From contig NZ_JBPXRR010000004.1 in NCBI RefSeq assembly GCF_051842935.1, positions 1 to 64,000 of the forward strand: a stretch of DNA of 64,000 bases. The letters run 5' to 3'. Below, piece by piece: positions 32,385 to 41,106 of this stretch. Position numbers and translations under genes: made by a program. Position 1 is the stretch's first letter, and each line of letters starts with the position of its first letter. The DNA is from Pseudalkalibacillus sp051842935. Lineage in GTDB: Bacteria > Bacillota > Bacilli > Bacillales > Fictibacillaceae. The notes below the pieces were generated by a model that was given only the letters and a program-made list of their open reading frames with translations, did no database searches and was not told the DNA's origin.

Positions 32385-34469
32385 ATGGCAAGAGAGTTCT
32401 CCTTGAAAGATACACGTAATATCGGTATCATGGCTCACATCGATGCCGGTAAGACAACTACGACTGAGCGTATTCTATTTTACACTGGTCGTATCCACAA
32501 AATTGGTGAAACTCACGAAGGAGCTTCACAAATGGACTGGATGGAGCAGGAACAGGAGCGTGGAATCACAATCACTTCCGCTGCGACAACTGCTCAATGG
32601 AAAGACCACCGTATCAACATCATCGACACACCTGGACACGTAGACTTCACAGTTGAAGTTGAACGTTCATTGCGTGTACTTGATGGTGCGGTAGCGGTAC
32701 TTGATGCTCAATCTGGTGTTGAGCCTCAAACAGAAACTGTATGGCGTCAGGCGACGACATACCACGTACCACGTGTTGTATTCATCAACAAGATGGACAA
32801 AATCGGAGCAGACTTCATCTACTCCCTTGGAACACTACGCGAACGCCTAGGTGCTAACGCACATGCGATCCAGCTTCCAATCGGTGCTGAAGATGACTTC
32901 GAAGGAATCATCGATCTTGTTGAAATGAAAGCTTATTTCTATGAAGATGACCTTGGTACACGTACAAAAGCTGGTGAAATCCCAGATGAGTACAAAGAAC
33001 TTGCTGAAGAGTATCATGGTAAACTAGTTGAAGCAGTTGCTGAACTAGATGAAGAACTCATGATGAAGTATTTAGAAGGTGAAGAGCTAACAGTTGAAGA
33101 ACTGAAAGCTGGAATCCGTAAAGGTACTGTAGACGTTGAATTCTACCCAGTACTATGTGGTTCAGCATTTAAAAACAAAGGTGTTCAGCTTGTACTAGAC
33201 GCTGCCCTTGACTACTTGCCTTCTCCATTAGATGTACCTCCAATCAAAGGTTTCATCGCTGGAGATGAAGAACAAAAGGAAGTAACACGAGAAGCTGACG
33301 ATAACGGTCCTTTCTCTGCCTTAGCATTTAAGGTAATGACAGATCCTTACGTTGGTAAGCTTACTTTCTTCCGTGTGTACTCTGGAACATTAGATTCAGG
33401 TTCATACATCAAAAACTCTACGAAGGACAAGCGTGAGCGTGTAGGACGTATCCTACAAATGCACGCTAACTCCCGTGAAGAAATCTCAACTGTATACGCA
33501 GGGGACATCGCTGCTGCAGTTGGATTGAAAGATACTTCAACAGGGGACACACTATGTGATGAAGGTGACGCAGTCATCCTTGAATCCATGGACTTCCCTG
33601 AGCCAGTTATCTCATTGTCTGTTGAGCCTAAATCAAAGGCTGACCAAGACAAGATGGCAATCGCTCTTGCGAAATTGGCTGAAGAGGATCCAACTTTCAA
33701 AACTGAAACAAACCAAGAAACTGGTCAAACGATCATCTCTGGTATGGGTGAACTTCACCTTGACATCATCGTAGACCGTTTGAAGCGTGAGTTCAAAGTT
33801 GAAGCAAACGTTGGTGCTCCTCAAGTTGCTTACCGTGAAACTATCCGCAAAGCTGCGAAAGTTGAAGGTAAGTTCGTACGACAATCCGGTGGACGTGGAC
33901 AATACGGACACGTTTGGATTGAGTTCGAACCAAACGAAGAGGGTGCAGGATTTGAATTCGTCAACAAGATCGTTGGTGGAGTTGTACCACGTGAATACAT
34001 TCCGGCGGTACAAAATGGTGTCGAGGAAGCATTGCAAAACGGTATGATTGCTGGATATCAAGTAATCGACGTTAAAGCAACAATCTTCGACGGTTCTTAC
34101 CACGATGTCGACTCCAACGAAATGGCATTTAAGATTGCTGGATCTATGGCATTGAAGAATGCTAAGCAATACTGTAGCCCAGTTCTTCTTGAGCCGATGA
34201 TGAAAGTTGAAGTCGTCGTTCCAGAAGAGTACATGGGAGACATCATGGGAGATGTAACATCTCGCCGTGGACGAGTTGAAGGTATGGAAGCACGTGGTAA
34301 CGCTCAAGTTATCCGCGCAATGGTACCTCTTTCTGAGATGTTTGGTTACGCTACGACTCTACGTTCTAGAACGCAAGGTCGTGGAACGTACACAATGCAC
34401 TTTGAAAAGTACGAAGAAGTACCGAAGTCGATTTCTGAAGAAATCATCAAAAAAGTAAGCGGTCAGTAA
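32385..34469 (+). CDS. fusA: Elongation factor G
   Basis: The 694-residue GTPase moves tRNA and mRNA through the ribosome. The G domain shows AHIDAGKTTTTERI (G1, near 17), DTPGHVDF (G3, near 82) and NKMDK (G4, near 137), then domains II-V. No truncation is seen. AGGAAGGAG precedes the ATG. Confidence 0.97.
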   Translation: MAREFSLKDTRNIGIMAHIDAGKTTTTERILFYTGRIHKIGETHEGASQMDWMEQEQERGITITSAATTAQWKDHRINIIDTPGHVDFTVEVERSLRVLDGAVAVLDAQSGVEPQTETVWRQATTYHVPRVVFINKMDKIGADFIYSLGTLRERLGANAHAIQLPIGAEDDFEGIIDLVEMKAYFYEDDLGTRTKAGEIPDEYKELAEEYHGKLVEAVAELDEELMMKYLEGEELTVEELKAGIRKGTVDVEFYPVLCGSAFKNKGVQLVLDAALDYLPSPLDVPPIKGFIAGDEEQKEVTREADDNGPFSALAFKVMTDPYVGKLTFFRVYSGTLDSGSYIKNSTKDKRERVGRILQMHANSREEISTVYAGDIAAAVGLKDTSTGDTLCDEGDAVILESMDFPEPVISLSVEPKSKADQDKMAIALAKLAEEDPTFKTETNQETGQTIISGMGELHLDIIVDRLKREFKVEANVGAPQVAYRETIRKAAKVEGKFVRQSGGRGQYGHVWIEFEPNEEGAGFEFVNKIVGGVVPREYIPAVQNGVEEALQNGMIAGYQVIDVKATIFDGSYHDVDSNEMAFKIAGSMALKNAKQYCSPVLLEPMMKVEVVVPEEYMGDIMGDVTSRRGRVEGMEARGNAQVIRAMVPLSEMFGYATTLRSRTQGRGTYTMHFEKYEEVPKSISEEIIKKVSGQ

Positions 34470-34509
34470 TCGTTTACGACTTGTACAATGAAGTACATTT
34501 ATTGTAAGC

Positions 34510-34544
34510 TAAGATAGGTGAGACATAGCCTTTCACCTATCTTA
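34510..34544 (+). promoter_or_regulatory. Hairpin between fusA and tuf
   Basis: TAAGATAGGTGA pairs perfectly with TCACCTATCTTA across an 11-base loop. No T-run follows, so it is more likely an mRNA processing or stabilising structure than a terminator. Confidence 0.6.
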
Positions 34545-34589
34545 CAAATAAAACTAAACCATTTTCATATTTAAAGGAGGAACATACTC

Positions 34590-35780
34590 ATGGGTAAAGA
34601 AAAATTCGATCGTTCCAAAGACCACGTTAACATTGGTACAATTGGACACGTTGACCATGGTAAAACTACACTAACTGCTGCGATCACTACAGTACTTCAC
34701 AAGAAGTCTGGTAAAGGTGAAGCTCGTGCATACGACCAAATCGACGGTGCACCAGAAGAGCGTGAGCGTGGAATCACAATCGCGACAGCACACGTTGAGT
34801 ACGAAACTGACAACCGTCACTATGCTCACGTTGACTGCCCAGGACACGCTGACTACGTTAAGAACATGATCACAGGTGCTGCACAAATGGACGGCGGAAT
34901 CCTTGTTGTTTCTGCTGCTGATGGCCCAATGCCACAAACTCGTGAGCACATCCTTCTATCTCGTCAAGTAGGTGTACCTTACCTTGTTGTATTCATGAAC
35001 AAGTGTGACATGGTAGACGACGAAGAACTACTTGAACTAGTAGAAATGGAAGTACGTGACCTTCTTTCTGAGTACGACTTCCCTGGTGACGATGTACCTG
35101 TAATCAAAGGTTCTGCTCTTAAAGCTCTTGAAGGAGACGCTGATTGGGAAGCTAAAATCTTTGAACTAATGGATGCGGTTGATGAGTACATCCCAACTCC
35201 AGAACGTGACCACGACAAGCCATTCATGATGCCAGTTGAGGACGTATTCTCAATCACTGGACGTGGAACAGTTGCTACTGGTCGTGTTGAGCGTGGTAAG
35301 GTTAAAGTTGGAGACGAAATCGAAATCCTTGGTCTTACTGAAGAGCCTAAGAAAACTACAGTAACTGGTGTAGAAATGTTCCGTAAGCTTCTTGACTACG
35401 CTGAAGCTGGTGACAACATCGGTGCACTACTTCGTGGTGTATCCCGTGAAGACATCGAGCGTGGACAAGTTCTTGTTCAACCAGGAACAGTTAAAGCTCA
35501 CACTAAGTTCAAAGCTGAAGTTTATGTTCTATCAAAAGAAGAAGGTGGACGTCACACTCCATTCTTCGCTAACTACCGTCCTCAGTTCTACTTCCGTACT
35601 ACGGACGTAACTGGAACAATCGCGCTTCCAGAAGGAACTGAAATGGTAATGCCTGGCGACAACATCGAAATGACTGTTGAACTAATCGCGCCAATCGCGA
35701 TCGAAGACGGTACTAAGTTCTCTATCCGTGAGGGTGGACGTACTGTAGGTGCTGGTGTCGTTTCAACAATCATCGAATAG
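34590..35780 (+). CDS. tuf: Elongation factor Tu
   Basis: The 396-residue GTPase delivers aminoacyl-tRNA. GHVDHGKTTL (G1, near 19), DCPGHADY (G3, near 81) and NKCDM (G4, near 136) are visible, followed by beta-barrel domains II and III. It is the only tuf in the window. AAAGGAGG precedes the ATG. A strong terminator follows. Confidence 0.98.
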   Translation: MGKEKFDRSKDHVNIGTIGHVDHGKTTLTAAITTVLHKKSGKGEARAYDQIDGAPEERERGITIATAHVEYETDNRHYAHVDCPGHADYVKNMITGAAQMDGGILVVSAADGPMPQTREHILLSRQVGVPYLVVFMNKCDMVDDEELLELVEMEVRDLLSEYDFPGDDVPVIKGSALKALEGDADWEAKIFELMDAVDEYIPTPERDHDKPFMMPVEDVFSITGRGTVATGRVERGKVKVGDEIEILGLTEEPKKTTVTGVEMFRKLLDYAEAGDNIGALLRGVSREDIERGQVLVQPGTVKAHTKFKAEVYVLSKEEGGRHTPFFANYRPQFYFRTTDVTGTIALPEGTEMVMPGDNIEMTVELIAPIAIEDGTKFSIREGGRTVGAGVVSTIIE

Positions 35781-35800
35781 TCGATAGATTATTGAGATCA

Positions 35801-35829
35801 AAAGCACTCCTTTCGGGGAGTGCTTTTTT
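35801..35829 (+). terminator. Terminator of the str operon
   Basis: The hairpin AGCACTCC-TTTC-GGGGAGTGCT is followed by six T, with AAAA on the 5' side. It ends the rpsL-rpsG-fusA-tuf transcript. Confidence 0.92.
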
Positions 35830-35859
35830 CTATTGATGAAAAGAGTGTGGAATTTGGCG

Positions 35860-35985
35860 TTTTCTAAAACGATTCCTCGTTTTTACAAAACACCTGTGGT
35901 TTTTTCTAAAACTCCACCCGAATTTTCTAAGACCGCACTCTGTTTTTTTAAAACCTCAACTCATTTTTCTAAAACACCCATTCAC
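35860..35985. repeat. Six-unit tandem repeat with exact 21-bp period
   Basis: A core near TTTTCTAAAAC starts at 35860, 35881, 35902, 35923, 35944 and 35965, always 21 bases apart. The remaining ten bases of each unit vary, though they are often C-rich. The core is close to a palindrome (TTTTCTAAAA against TTTTAGAAAA). The array lies between the tuf terminator and the two S10-operon promoters. It also reads open in one frame as F-S-K-T-P heptads from ATG 35836, but that ATG follows the tuf terminator directly and has no ribosome-binding site. Confidence 0.85.
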
Positions 35986-36092
35986 CACCTACACAAATCG
36001 CCTCAAAACATAGCCTGCGCAACGTAAAATCACCACTTGCCCTCAACAATATTTTTCCAACCGCGAAATTTATCATATAACCCAAAAAAACC

Positions 36093-36121
36093 TTGCAAAA
36101 CATAGGCGAAACCTTTATAAT
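36093..36121 (+). promoter_or_regulatory. S10 operon promoter P1
   Basis: TTGCAA (36093-36098) and TATAAT (36116-36121) are 17 bases apart. It lies about 67 bases before a second promoter with the same two hexamers. Confidence 0.82.
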
Positions 36122-36159
36122 TGTTCAAGTGTGGCTGAAACATTATTGTTCTGGAGATG

Positions 36160-36188
36160 TTGCAAAACCCTTGCAACTCTAGTATAAT
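36160..36188 (+). promoter_or_regulatory. S10 operon promoter P2
   Basis: TTGCAA (36160-36165) and TATAAT (36183-36188) are 17 bases apart, the same boxes and spacing as P1. A transcript from here would have a leader of about 125 bases. Confidence 0.85.
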
Positions 36189-36199
36189 CAGTAATGTTG

Positions 36200-36300
36200 G
36201 CCATCTAGCGATGAAGTAGAAGGTTGCGGACACACCCGGCCCCTTTGCCATGGCGGGAACGTTCGGTAAATTTCTACTGAGAATTGTCTATATTTAATGG
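36200..36300 (+). promoter_or_regulatory. Structured leader of the S10 operon
   Basis: GTAGAA (36216-36221) pairs with TTCTAC (36272-36277), enclosing GTTGCGGACACACCCGGCCC and the palindrome GCCATGGC. This resembles the conserved leader seen upstream of rpsJ in other Bacillus species. It may bind a ribosomal protein, but no mechanism can be read here. Confidence 0.5.
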
Positions 36301-36319
36301 ACGAGAAGGAGGGGAAATA

Positions 36320-36628
36320 ATGGCAAAGCAAAAGATTCGTATTCGTTTAAAGGCTTATGATCACCGCATTCTAGACCAATCCGGTGAAAAGATCGTTGAA
36401 ACTGCAAAGCGATCTGGTGCTAAGGTATCGGGACCAATCCCACTACCAACTGAAAAGTCTGTATACACAATCTTGCGAGCTGTACACAAGTACAAAGATT
36501 CTCGTGAGCAATTCGAAATGCGTACTCACAAGCGTTTGATCGACATCATCGAGCCAACGCCTCAGACTGTTGATTCACTTATGCGTTTGGATCTACCATC
36601 TGGCGTTGACATCGAAATCAAGCTATAA
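36320..36628 (+). CDS. rpsJ: Ribosomal protein S10 (NusE)
   Basis: The 102-residue protein belongs to the 30S head and also acts with NusB in rRNA antitermination. KIRIRLKAYDHRILDQS and the loop GPIPLPTEK are conserved. ATG at 36320 follows GAAGGAGGGGA; an in-frame ATG 36 bases upstream is unlikely. It is the first gene of a run of ribosomal genes that continues to rplQ. Confidence 0.97.
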   Translation: MAKQKIRIRLKAYDHRILDQSGEKIVETAKRSGAKVSGPIPLPTEKSVYTILRAVHKYKDSREQFEMRTHKRLIDIIEPTPQTVDSLMRLDLPSGVDIEIKL

Positions 36629-36666
36629 AACAAATTAAATTTTTCATATTTTAGGAGGTGTGACGA

Positions 36667-37305
36667 ATGACCAAAGGAATCTTAGGTAAGAAGATCGGTA
36701 TGACACAAATCTTTGCAGAGAACGGTGAAGTGATTCCAGTAACTGTTGTTGAAGCTAGTTCTAACGTTGTTCTACAAGTGAAGACAGCTGAAAACGACGG
36801 CTACGAAGCAATCCAAATCGGTTATGCTGACAAGAAAGAATCTCGTACCAACAAACCTGCAAAGGGCCATGCTGAAAAAGCAAACACAAACCCTAAGCGC
36901 TACGTTAAAGAACTTCGCGGAGTAGAACTCGGAAGTTATGAAGTTGGTCAGGAAGTCAAAGTAGATATTTTCCAGGAAGGCGACAGTGTAGACGTCACTG
37001 GAACATCAAAAGGTAAAGGATTCCAAGGTGCAATCAAGCGACACGGACAATCTCGCGGACCGATGACTCACGGTTCTCGTTACCACCGTCGTCCTGGTTC
37101 AATGGGTGCTGTTGACCCAATGCGCGTATTCAAAGGTAAAAAACTACCTGGACGTATGGGCGGCAAGACAGTTACTGTTCAAAACCTTGAAATCGTTAAG
37201 GTCGACACAGACCGTAATCTACTATTGATCAAAGGTAACGTACCTGGAGCGAAGAAGAGCTACGTTACTGTCGAATCTGCTGTTAAGGCAAAAGAAGCTA
37301 AGTAA
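36667..37305 (+). CDS. rplC: Ribosomal protein L3
   Basis: The 212-residue protein binds near the peptidyl transferase centre. GKGFQGAIKRHGQSRGPMTHGSR-type sequence near residue 118 is the loop that reaches the centre. Length is a few residues over the B. subtilis protein, with an Ala/Lys-rich tail. TTAGGAGGTG precedes the ATG. Confidence 0.97.
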   Translation: MTKGILGKKIGMTQIFAENGEVIPVTVVEASSNVVLQVKTAENDGYEAIQIGYADKKESRTNKPAKGHAEKANTNPKRYVKELRGVELGSYEVGQEVKVDIFQEGDSVDVTGTSKGKGFQGAIKRHGQSRGPMTHGSRYHRRPGSMGAVDPMRVFKGKKLPGRMGGKTVTVQNLEIVKVDTDRNLLLIKGNVPGAKKSYVTVESAVKAKEAK

Positions 37306-37322
37306 GAAAGGAGGATACACCG

Positions 37323-37946
37323 GTGCCAAAAGTAACGCTATTTAACCAATCCGGTTCTGAAATCGGAGAAATCGAATTGAATGACAATGTATTTGGTATT
37401 GAGCCAAATAACCACGTGCTTTTTGAAGCTGTTGTAATGCAACAATCTTCAACTCGTCAAGGAACTCACGCTGTCAAAAACCGTTCTGCGGTACGAGGCG
37501 GAGGTCGTAAGCCTTGGCGTCAAAAAGGAACTGGCCGTGCTCGTCAAGGATCAATCCGTTCACCACAATGGGTAGGCGGTGGAACTGTATTCGGTCCAAC
37601 ACCACGAAGCTACAGCTACAAGCTTCCTAAAAAAGTACGTCGTTTAGCAATCAAATCTGCACTATCATCTAAAGTGCAAGAGAACAACATGGTTGTCTTG
37701 GAAGATCTTAAATTTGATGCTCCAAAGACAAAAGAAATGGCTAGTGTATTAGCAAACTTCTCTTCAGCATCTAAAACGCTCGTCGTTACAGCTGACTATA
37801 ACGAATTTGCAGCTTTATCTGCTCGCAATATCCCTGGAGTAACACTGATCACTGCTGACGGTGTAAACGTCTTGGATGTGTTGAACCACGACAAGCTATT
37901 CATGACGAAAGATGCTGTAGAAAAGGTAGAGGAGGTGCTCGCATAA
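37323..37946 (+). CDS. rplD: Ribosomal protein L4
   Basis: The 207-residue protein lines the exit tunnel. The long loop with RGGGRKPWRQKGTGRARQGS (near 60-80) reaches the tunnel wall and is where macrolide-resistance changes occur; it looks wild type. The start is GTG at 37323 after AAAGGAGGA. The stop overlaps the rplW start by one base. Confidence 0.97.
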   Translation: MPKVTLFNQSGSEIGEIELNDNVFGIEPNNHVLFEAVVMQQSSTRQGTHAVKNRSAVRGGGRKPWRQKGTGRARQGSIRSPQWVGGGTVFGPTPRSYSYKLPKKVRRLAIKSALSSKVQENNMVVLEDLKFDAPKTKEMASVLANFSSASKTLVVTADYNEFAALSARNIPGVTLITADGVNVLDVLNHDKLFMTKDAVEKVEEVLA

Positions 37947-38236
37947 TGGCAGACGCACGTGAAATTATCAAGCGCCCCGTTATCACTGAACGTTCTACAG
38001 AAATCATGGGTGACAGAAAGTACACGTTCGAGGTTGACCCTCGCGCGAACAAAACCCAGATCAAAAACGCAATTGAAGAGATTTTCGGTGTGAAAGTCGA
38101 AAATGTTAACACTCAAAACTATAAAGGAAAGAAGAAACGTGTAGGTCGTTACTTCGGATTCACTGCTAAGCGCAAAAAAGCGATTGTTCAGTTGACATCT
38201 GATAGTAAAGAACTCGATTTCTTCGAAGGAGTATAA
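37946..38236 (+). CDS. rplW: Ribosomal protein L23
   Basis: The 96-residue protein sits at the tunnel exit and docks trigger factor and SRP. RPVITERS and the KGKKKRVGRYFGFTAKRKKA region are typical. It starts at the last base of rplD (TAATG), so translation is coupled. Confidence 0.97.
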   Translation: MADAREIIKRPVITERSTEIMGDRKYTFEVDPRANKTQIKNAIEEIFGVKVENVNTQNYKGKKKRVGRYFGFTAKRKKAIVQLTSDSKELDFFEGV

Positions 38237-38263
38237 ACCTACTCGTAAAGGAGGGACCGTAAA

Positions 38264-39094
38264 ATGGCTATCAAAAAGTATAAACCAACAACAAATGGTC
38301 GTCGTCACATGACGTCATCTGATTTTAGTGAAATTACAACAGACCAACCCGAAAAGTCGTTGTTAGCGCCACTTAGCAAAAAAGCTGGACGTAACAACCA
38401 CGGGCGTATTACTACTCGTCACCAAGGTGGAGGCCACAAGCGTAAGTATCGTATCATCGATTTCAAACGTGACAAAGATGGAATACCAGGGCGCGTTGCT
38501 ACGATCGAATATGATCCGAACCGTTCTGCAAACATCGCACTAGTCCACTATGCTGACGGAGAAAAACGTTACATCCTTGCAACTAAAGGTATGGCAGTAG
38601 GACAAGAAGTAATGTCAGGACCAGACGCGGACATCAAGAATGGTAACGCAATGGCTCTTAAAGATATCCCAGTGGGTACAACAATCCACAATATCGAAAT
38701 GAAGCCTGGTCGCGGAGGACAGCTTGTACGTTCTGCAGGTGCTGAAGCACAACTTCTAGGTAAAGAAGAGCGTTACGCACTAGTACGTCTTCGTTCTGGA
38801 GAAACTCGTCGTATCCTATTGACTTGCCGTGCGACAATCGGTCAAGTAGGAAACCTTGAGCACGAATTGATCAACATCGGTAAAGCTGGACGTTCTCGCT
38901 GGTTAGGTAAGCGCCCTACAGTTCGTGGTTCTGTTATGAACCCTAGTGATCACCCACACGGTGGTGGTGAAGGACGCGCGCCAATCGGACGTAAGTCACC
39001 AATGTCACCTTGGGGCAAACCAACTCTTGGTTACAAGACTCGTCAGAAGAACAAGCCAAGTGACAAGTATATTGTACGTCGTCGTAAAAAATAA
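38264..39094 (+). CDS. rplB: Ribosomal protein L2
   Basis: The 276-residue protein is needed for subunit joining and peptidyl transfer. The conserved NPSDHPHGGGEGRAPIGRKS segment near residue 225 holds the key histidine. AAAGGAGGGA precedes the ATG. Confidence 0.97.
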   Translation: MAIKKYKPTTNGRRHMTSSDFSEITTDQPEKSLLAPLSKKAGRNNHGRITTRHQGGGHKRKYRIIDFKRDKDGIPGRVATIEYDPNRSANIALVHYADGEKRYILATKGMAVGQEVMSGPDADIKNGNAMALKDIPVGTTIHNIEMKPGRGGQLVRSAGAEAQLLGKEERYALVRLRSGETRRILLTCRATIGQVGNLEHELINIGKAGRSRWLGKRPTVRGSVMNPSDHPHGGGEGRAPIGRKSPMSPWGKPTLGYKTRQKNKPSDKYIVRRRKK

Positions 39095-39151
39095 CGGGAT
39101 TGAACTACGGTTCAAACGAACCGTAGCGCAATCGCGAAGGGAGGTACTAGA

Positions 39152-39430
39152 ATGGGTCGTAGTTTGAAAAAGGGACCTTTCGTAGATGACCATCTAATGA
39201 AAAAAGTTGAAGCACAAGGTGAAACCAACGACAAGAAAGTCATCAAGACTTGGTCTCGTCGATCTACTATTTTTCCACAGTTCATCGGACACACAATTGC
39301 CGTTTATGACGGACGTAAGCATGTGCCAGTGTACGTGACAGAAGACATGGTCGGACACAAGTTGGGAGAATTCGCTCCAACACGTACGTACAAAGGCCAC
39401 GCTGCTGATGATAAGAAAACAAGACGTTAA
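39152..39430 (+). CDS. rpsS: Ribosomal protein S19
   Basis: The 92-residue 30S head protein includes MGRSLKKGPFVDDHL and the central WSRRSTIFPQFIGHTIAVYDG. GGGAGGTA precedes the ATG. Spacing to rplB (57 bases) and rplV (20 bases) is typical of the S10 operon. Confidence 0.97.
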   Translation: MGRSLKKGPFVDDHLMKKVEAQGETNDKKVIKTWSRRSTIFPQFIGHTIAVYDGRKHVPVYVTEDMVGHKLGEFAPTRTYKGHAADDKKTRR

Positions 39431-39450
39431 CAAGAGAGGAGGTACTCGGA

Positions 39451-39792
39451 ATGGAAGCTAAAGCTGTTGCAAAACAGGTTCGAATTGCTCCTCGTAAAGC
39501 TCGCCTAGTCGTCGATCTCATTCGAGGAAAGGAAGTTGGAGAAGCGATTGCGATCTTGCGTCATACGCACAAAGGTGCATCTCCAATTGTAGAAAAGGTG
39601 TTGAACTCTGCGATCGCAAATGCAGAACACAACTACGAAATGGAGCCTAACAACCTTGTAATCAAAACCGCTTATGTTGATGAAGGTGTAACATTGAAAC
39701 GATTCCGCCCACGTGCTATGGGTCGTGCAAGCCGTATCAACAAACGCACAAGCCACATCACAATCGTGGTATCAGAAAAGAAGGAGGGATAA
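39451..39792 (+). CDS. rplV: Ribosomal protein L22
   Basis: The 113-residue protein lines the exit tunnel opposite L4. The beta-hairpin LKRFRPRAMGRASRINKRTSH (near 82-102) is intact; deletions there give macrolide resistance in other species. AGAGGAGGTA precedes the ATG. Confidence 0.97.
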   Translation: MEAKAVAKQVRIAPRKARLVVDLIRGKEVGEAIAILRHTHKGASPIVEKVLNSAIANAEHNYEMEPNNLVIKTAYVDEGVTLKRFRPRAMGRASRINKRTSHITIVVSEKKEG

Positions 39793-39795
39793 ATC

Positions 39796-40455
39796 GTGGG
39801 TCAAAAAGTAAATCCAGTAGGTCTTCGTGTCGGCGTCATCCGTGACTGGGAATCAAAATGGTACGCAGACAAAGACTACGCAGATCTATTACATGAAGAC
39901 ATCAAAATTCGTGAATACATTGAAACTCGCTTGAAAGACGCTGCAGTATCTGCAGTTGAAATCGAACGTGCAGCAAACCGTGTAAACATCACAGTTAAAA
40001 CTGCTAAGCCAGGAATGGTCATCGGTAAAGGTGGTTCTGAAGTCGAAGCACTTCGTAAATCCCTGAACGACTTGACTGGTAAGCGAGTTCATGTCAATAT
40101 CTTTGAAATCAAACAAGCTGATCTTGATTCTAAACTTGTTGCTGAAAACATTGCTCGTCAACTTGAGAACCGTATTTCATTCCGTCGTGCAATGAAACAG
40201 ACAATCCAACGTGCAATGCGCGCAGGTGCGAAAGGTATTAAAACGGAAGTATCAGGACGTCTTGGTGGCGCTGATATCGCTCGTTCTGAATCTTACAGCG
40301 AAGGAACTGTTCCGCTTCACACGCTTCGTGCAGACATCGACTATGGAACTGCAGAAGCAGACACAACTTACGGTAAATTGGGAGTTAAAGTCTGGATCTA
40401 TCGTGGTGAAGTCCTTCCAACGAAAGGAACGAAACAAGAGGAAGGAGGAAAATAA
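39796..40455 (+). CDS. rpsC: Ribosomal protein S3
   Basis: The 219-residue protein lines the mRNA entry channel and shares in helicase activity. A type II KH domain with VIGKGGSEVEALRK lies near residue 75-88. GTG at 39796 follows AAGGAGGGA and starts three bases after rplV. Confidence 0.97.
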   Translation: MGQKVNPVGLRVGVIRDWESKWYADKDYADLLHEDIKIREYIETRLKDAAVSAVEIERAANRVNITVKTAKPGMVIGKGGSEVEALRKSLNDLTGKRVHVNIFEIKQADLDSKLVAENIARQLENRISFRRAMKQTIQRAMRAGAKGIKTEVSGRLGGADIARSESYSEGTVPLHTLRADIDYGTAEADTTYGKLGVKVWIYRGEVLPTKGTKQEEGGK

Positions 40456-40457
40456 TT

Positions 40458-40892
40458 ATGTTGATGCCAAAACGTGTTAAATATCGTAGAGAACACCGTG
40501 GTAAAATGCGCGGACGCGCTAAAGGCGGCCAAGAAGTCGCTTTCGGTGAATACGGTCTACAAGCAGTAGAAGCGTCATGGATCACAAACCGCCAGATCGA
40601 AGCAGCTCGTATCGCGATGACGCGTTACATGAAGCGTGGCGGTAAAGTATGGATTAAAATTTTCCCTTCTAAGCCTTACACAGCGAAGCCTCTAGAAGTC
40701 CGAATGGGTTCTGGTAAAGGTGCTCCTGAAGGATGGGTAGCAGTTGTAAAGCCTGGGAAAATCATGTTTGAGGTAGCTGGAGTATCAGAGGAAGTAGCTC
40801 GTGAAGCTCTTCGTCTTGCATCTCACAAGCTTCCAATCAAAACGAAATTTGTAAAACGCGAAGAAGTGGGTGGTGACACAAATGAAAGCTAA
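40458..40892 (+). CDS. rplP: Ribosomal protein L16
   Basis: The 144-residue protein sits at the A-site of the 50S subunit. MPKRVKYRREHRGKMRGRAKGG and WVAVVKPGKIMFE are conserved. GGAAGGAGGAAA precedes the ATG. Its end overlaps rpmC by 11 bases. Confidence 0.97.
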   Translation: MLMPKRVKYRREHRGKMRGRAKGGQEVAFGEYGLQAVEASWITNRQIEAARIAMTRYMKRGGKVWIKIFPSKPYTAKPLEVRMGSGKGAPEGWVAVVKPGKIMFEVAGVSEEVAREALRLASHKLPIKTKFVKREEVGGDTNES

Positions 40893-41085
40893 TGATTTCC
40901 GTAATTTAACCACTGCAGAAATCGAACAGAACGTTAAAACTCTTAAAGAAGAGCTATTCAACCTTCGCTTTCAATTAGCAACTGGCCAATTAGAAAACCC
41001 TGCCCGCATTCGTGAAGTCCGCAAAGCCATTGCACGTGCAAAGACTGTATTGCGCGAACGTGAGCTCGGAATTACGAACGCCTAA
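40882..41085 (+). CDS. rpmC: Ribosomal protein L29
   Basis: The 67-residue two-helix protein sits near the tunnel exit. MKANDFRNLTTAEIEQ and LFNLRFQLATGQLENPARI are typical. ATG at 40882 lies inside the end of rplP, with GGGTGGTG upstream. Confidence 0.96.
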   Translation: MKANDFRNLTTAEIEQNVKTLKEELFNLRFQLATGQLENPARIREVRKAIARAKTVLRERELGITNA

Positions 41086-41106
41086 ATTGAAGGGAGGACT
41101 TAAAAA

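Noticed and set aside
33633..34307. 224-codon open frame on the minus strand opposite fusA
   Set aside because: It is the mirror of a highly conserved, codon-biased gene; its translation is rich in Ser, Phe and Cys, has no family resemblance and no ribosome-binding site.
35860..35985. CRISPR array
   Set aside because: The conserved part is only about 11 bases, the variable part 10, and no cas genes are nearby. CRISPR repeats and spacers are about 25-40 bases each.
35836..36027. Small repeat protein with F-S-K-T-P heptads
   Set aside because: The only ATG lies seven bases after the tuf terminator T-run, with no ribosome-binding site or promoter in front. The open frame can follow from the 21-base period alone. 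It is kept only as a possibility in the findings.
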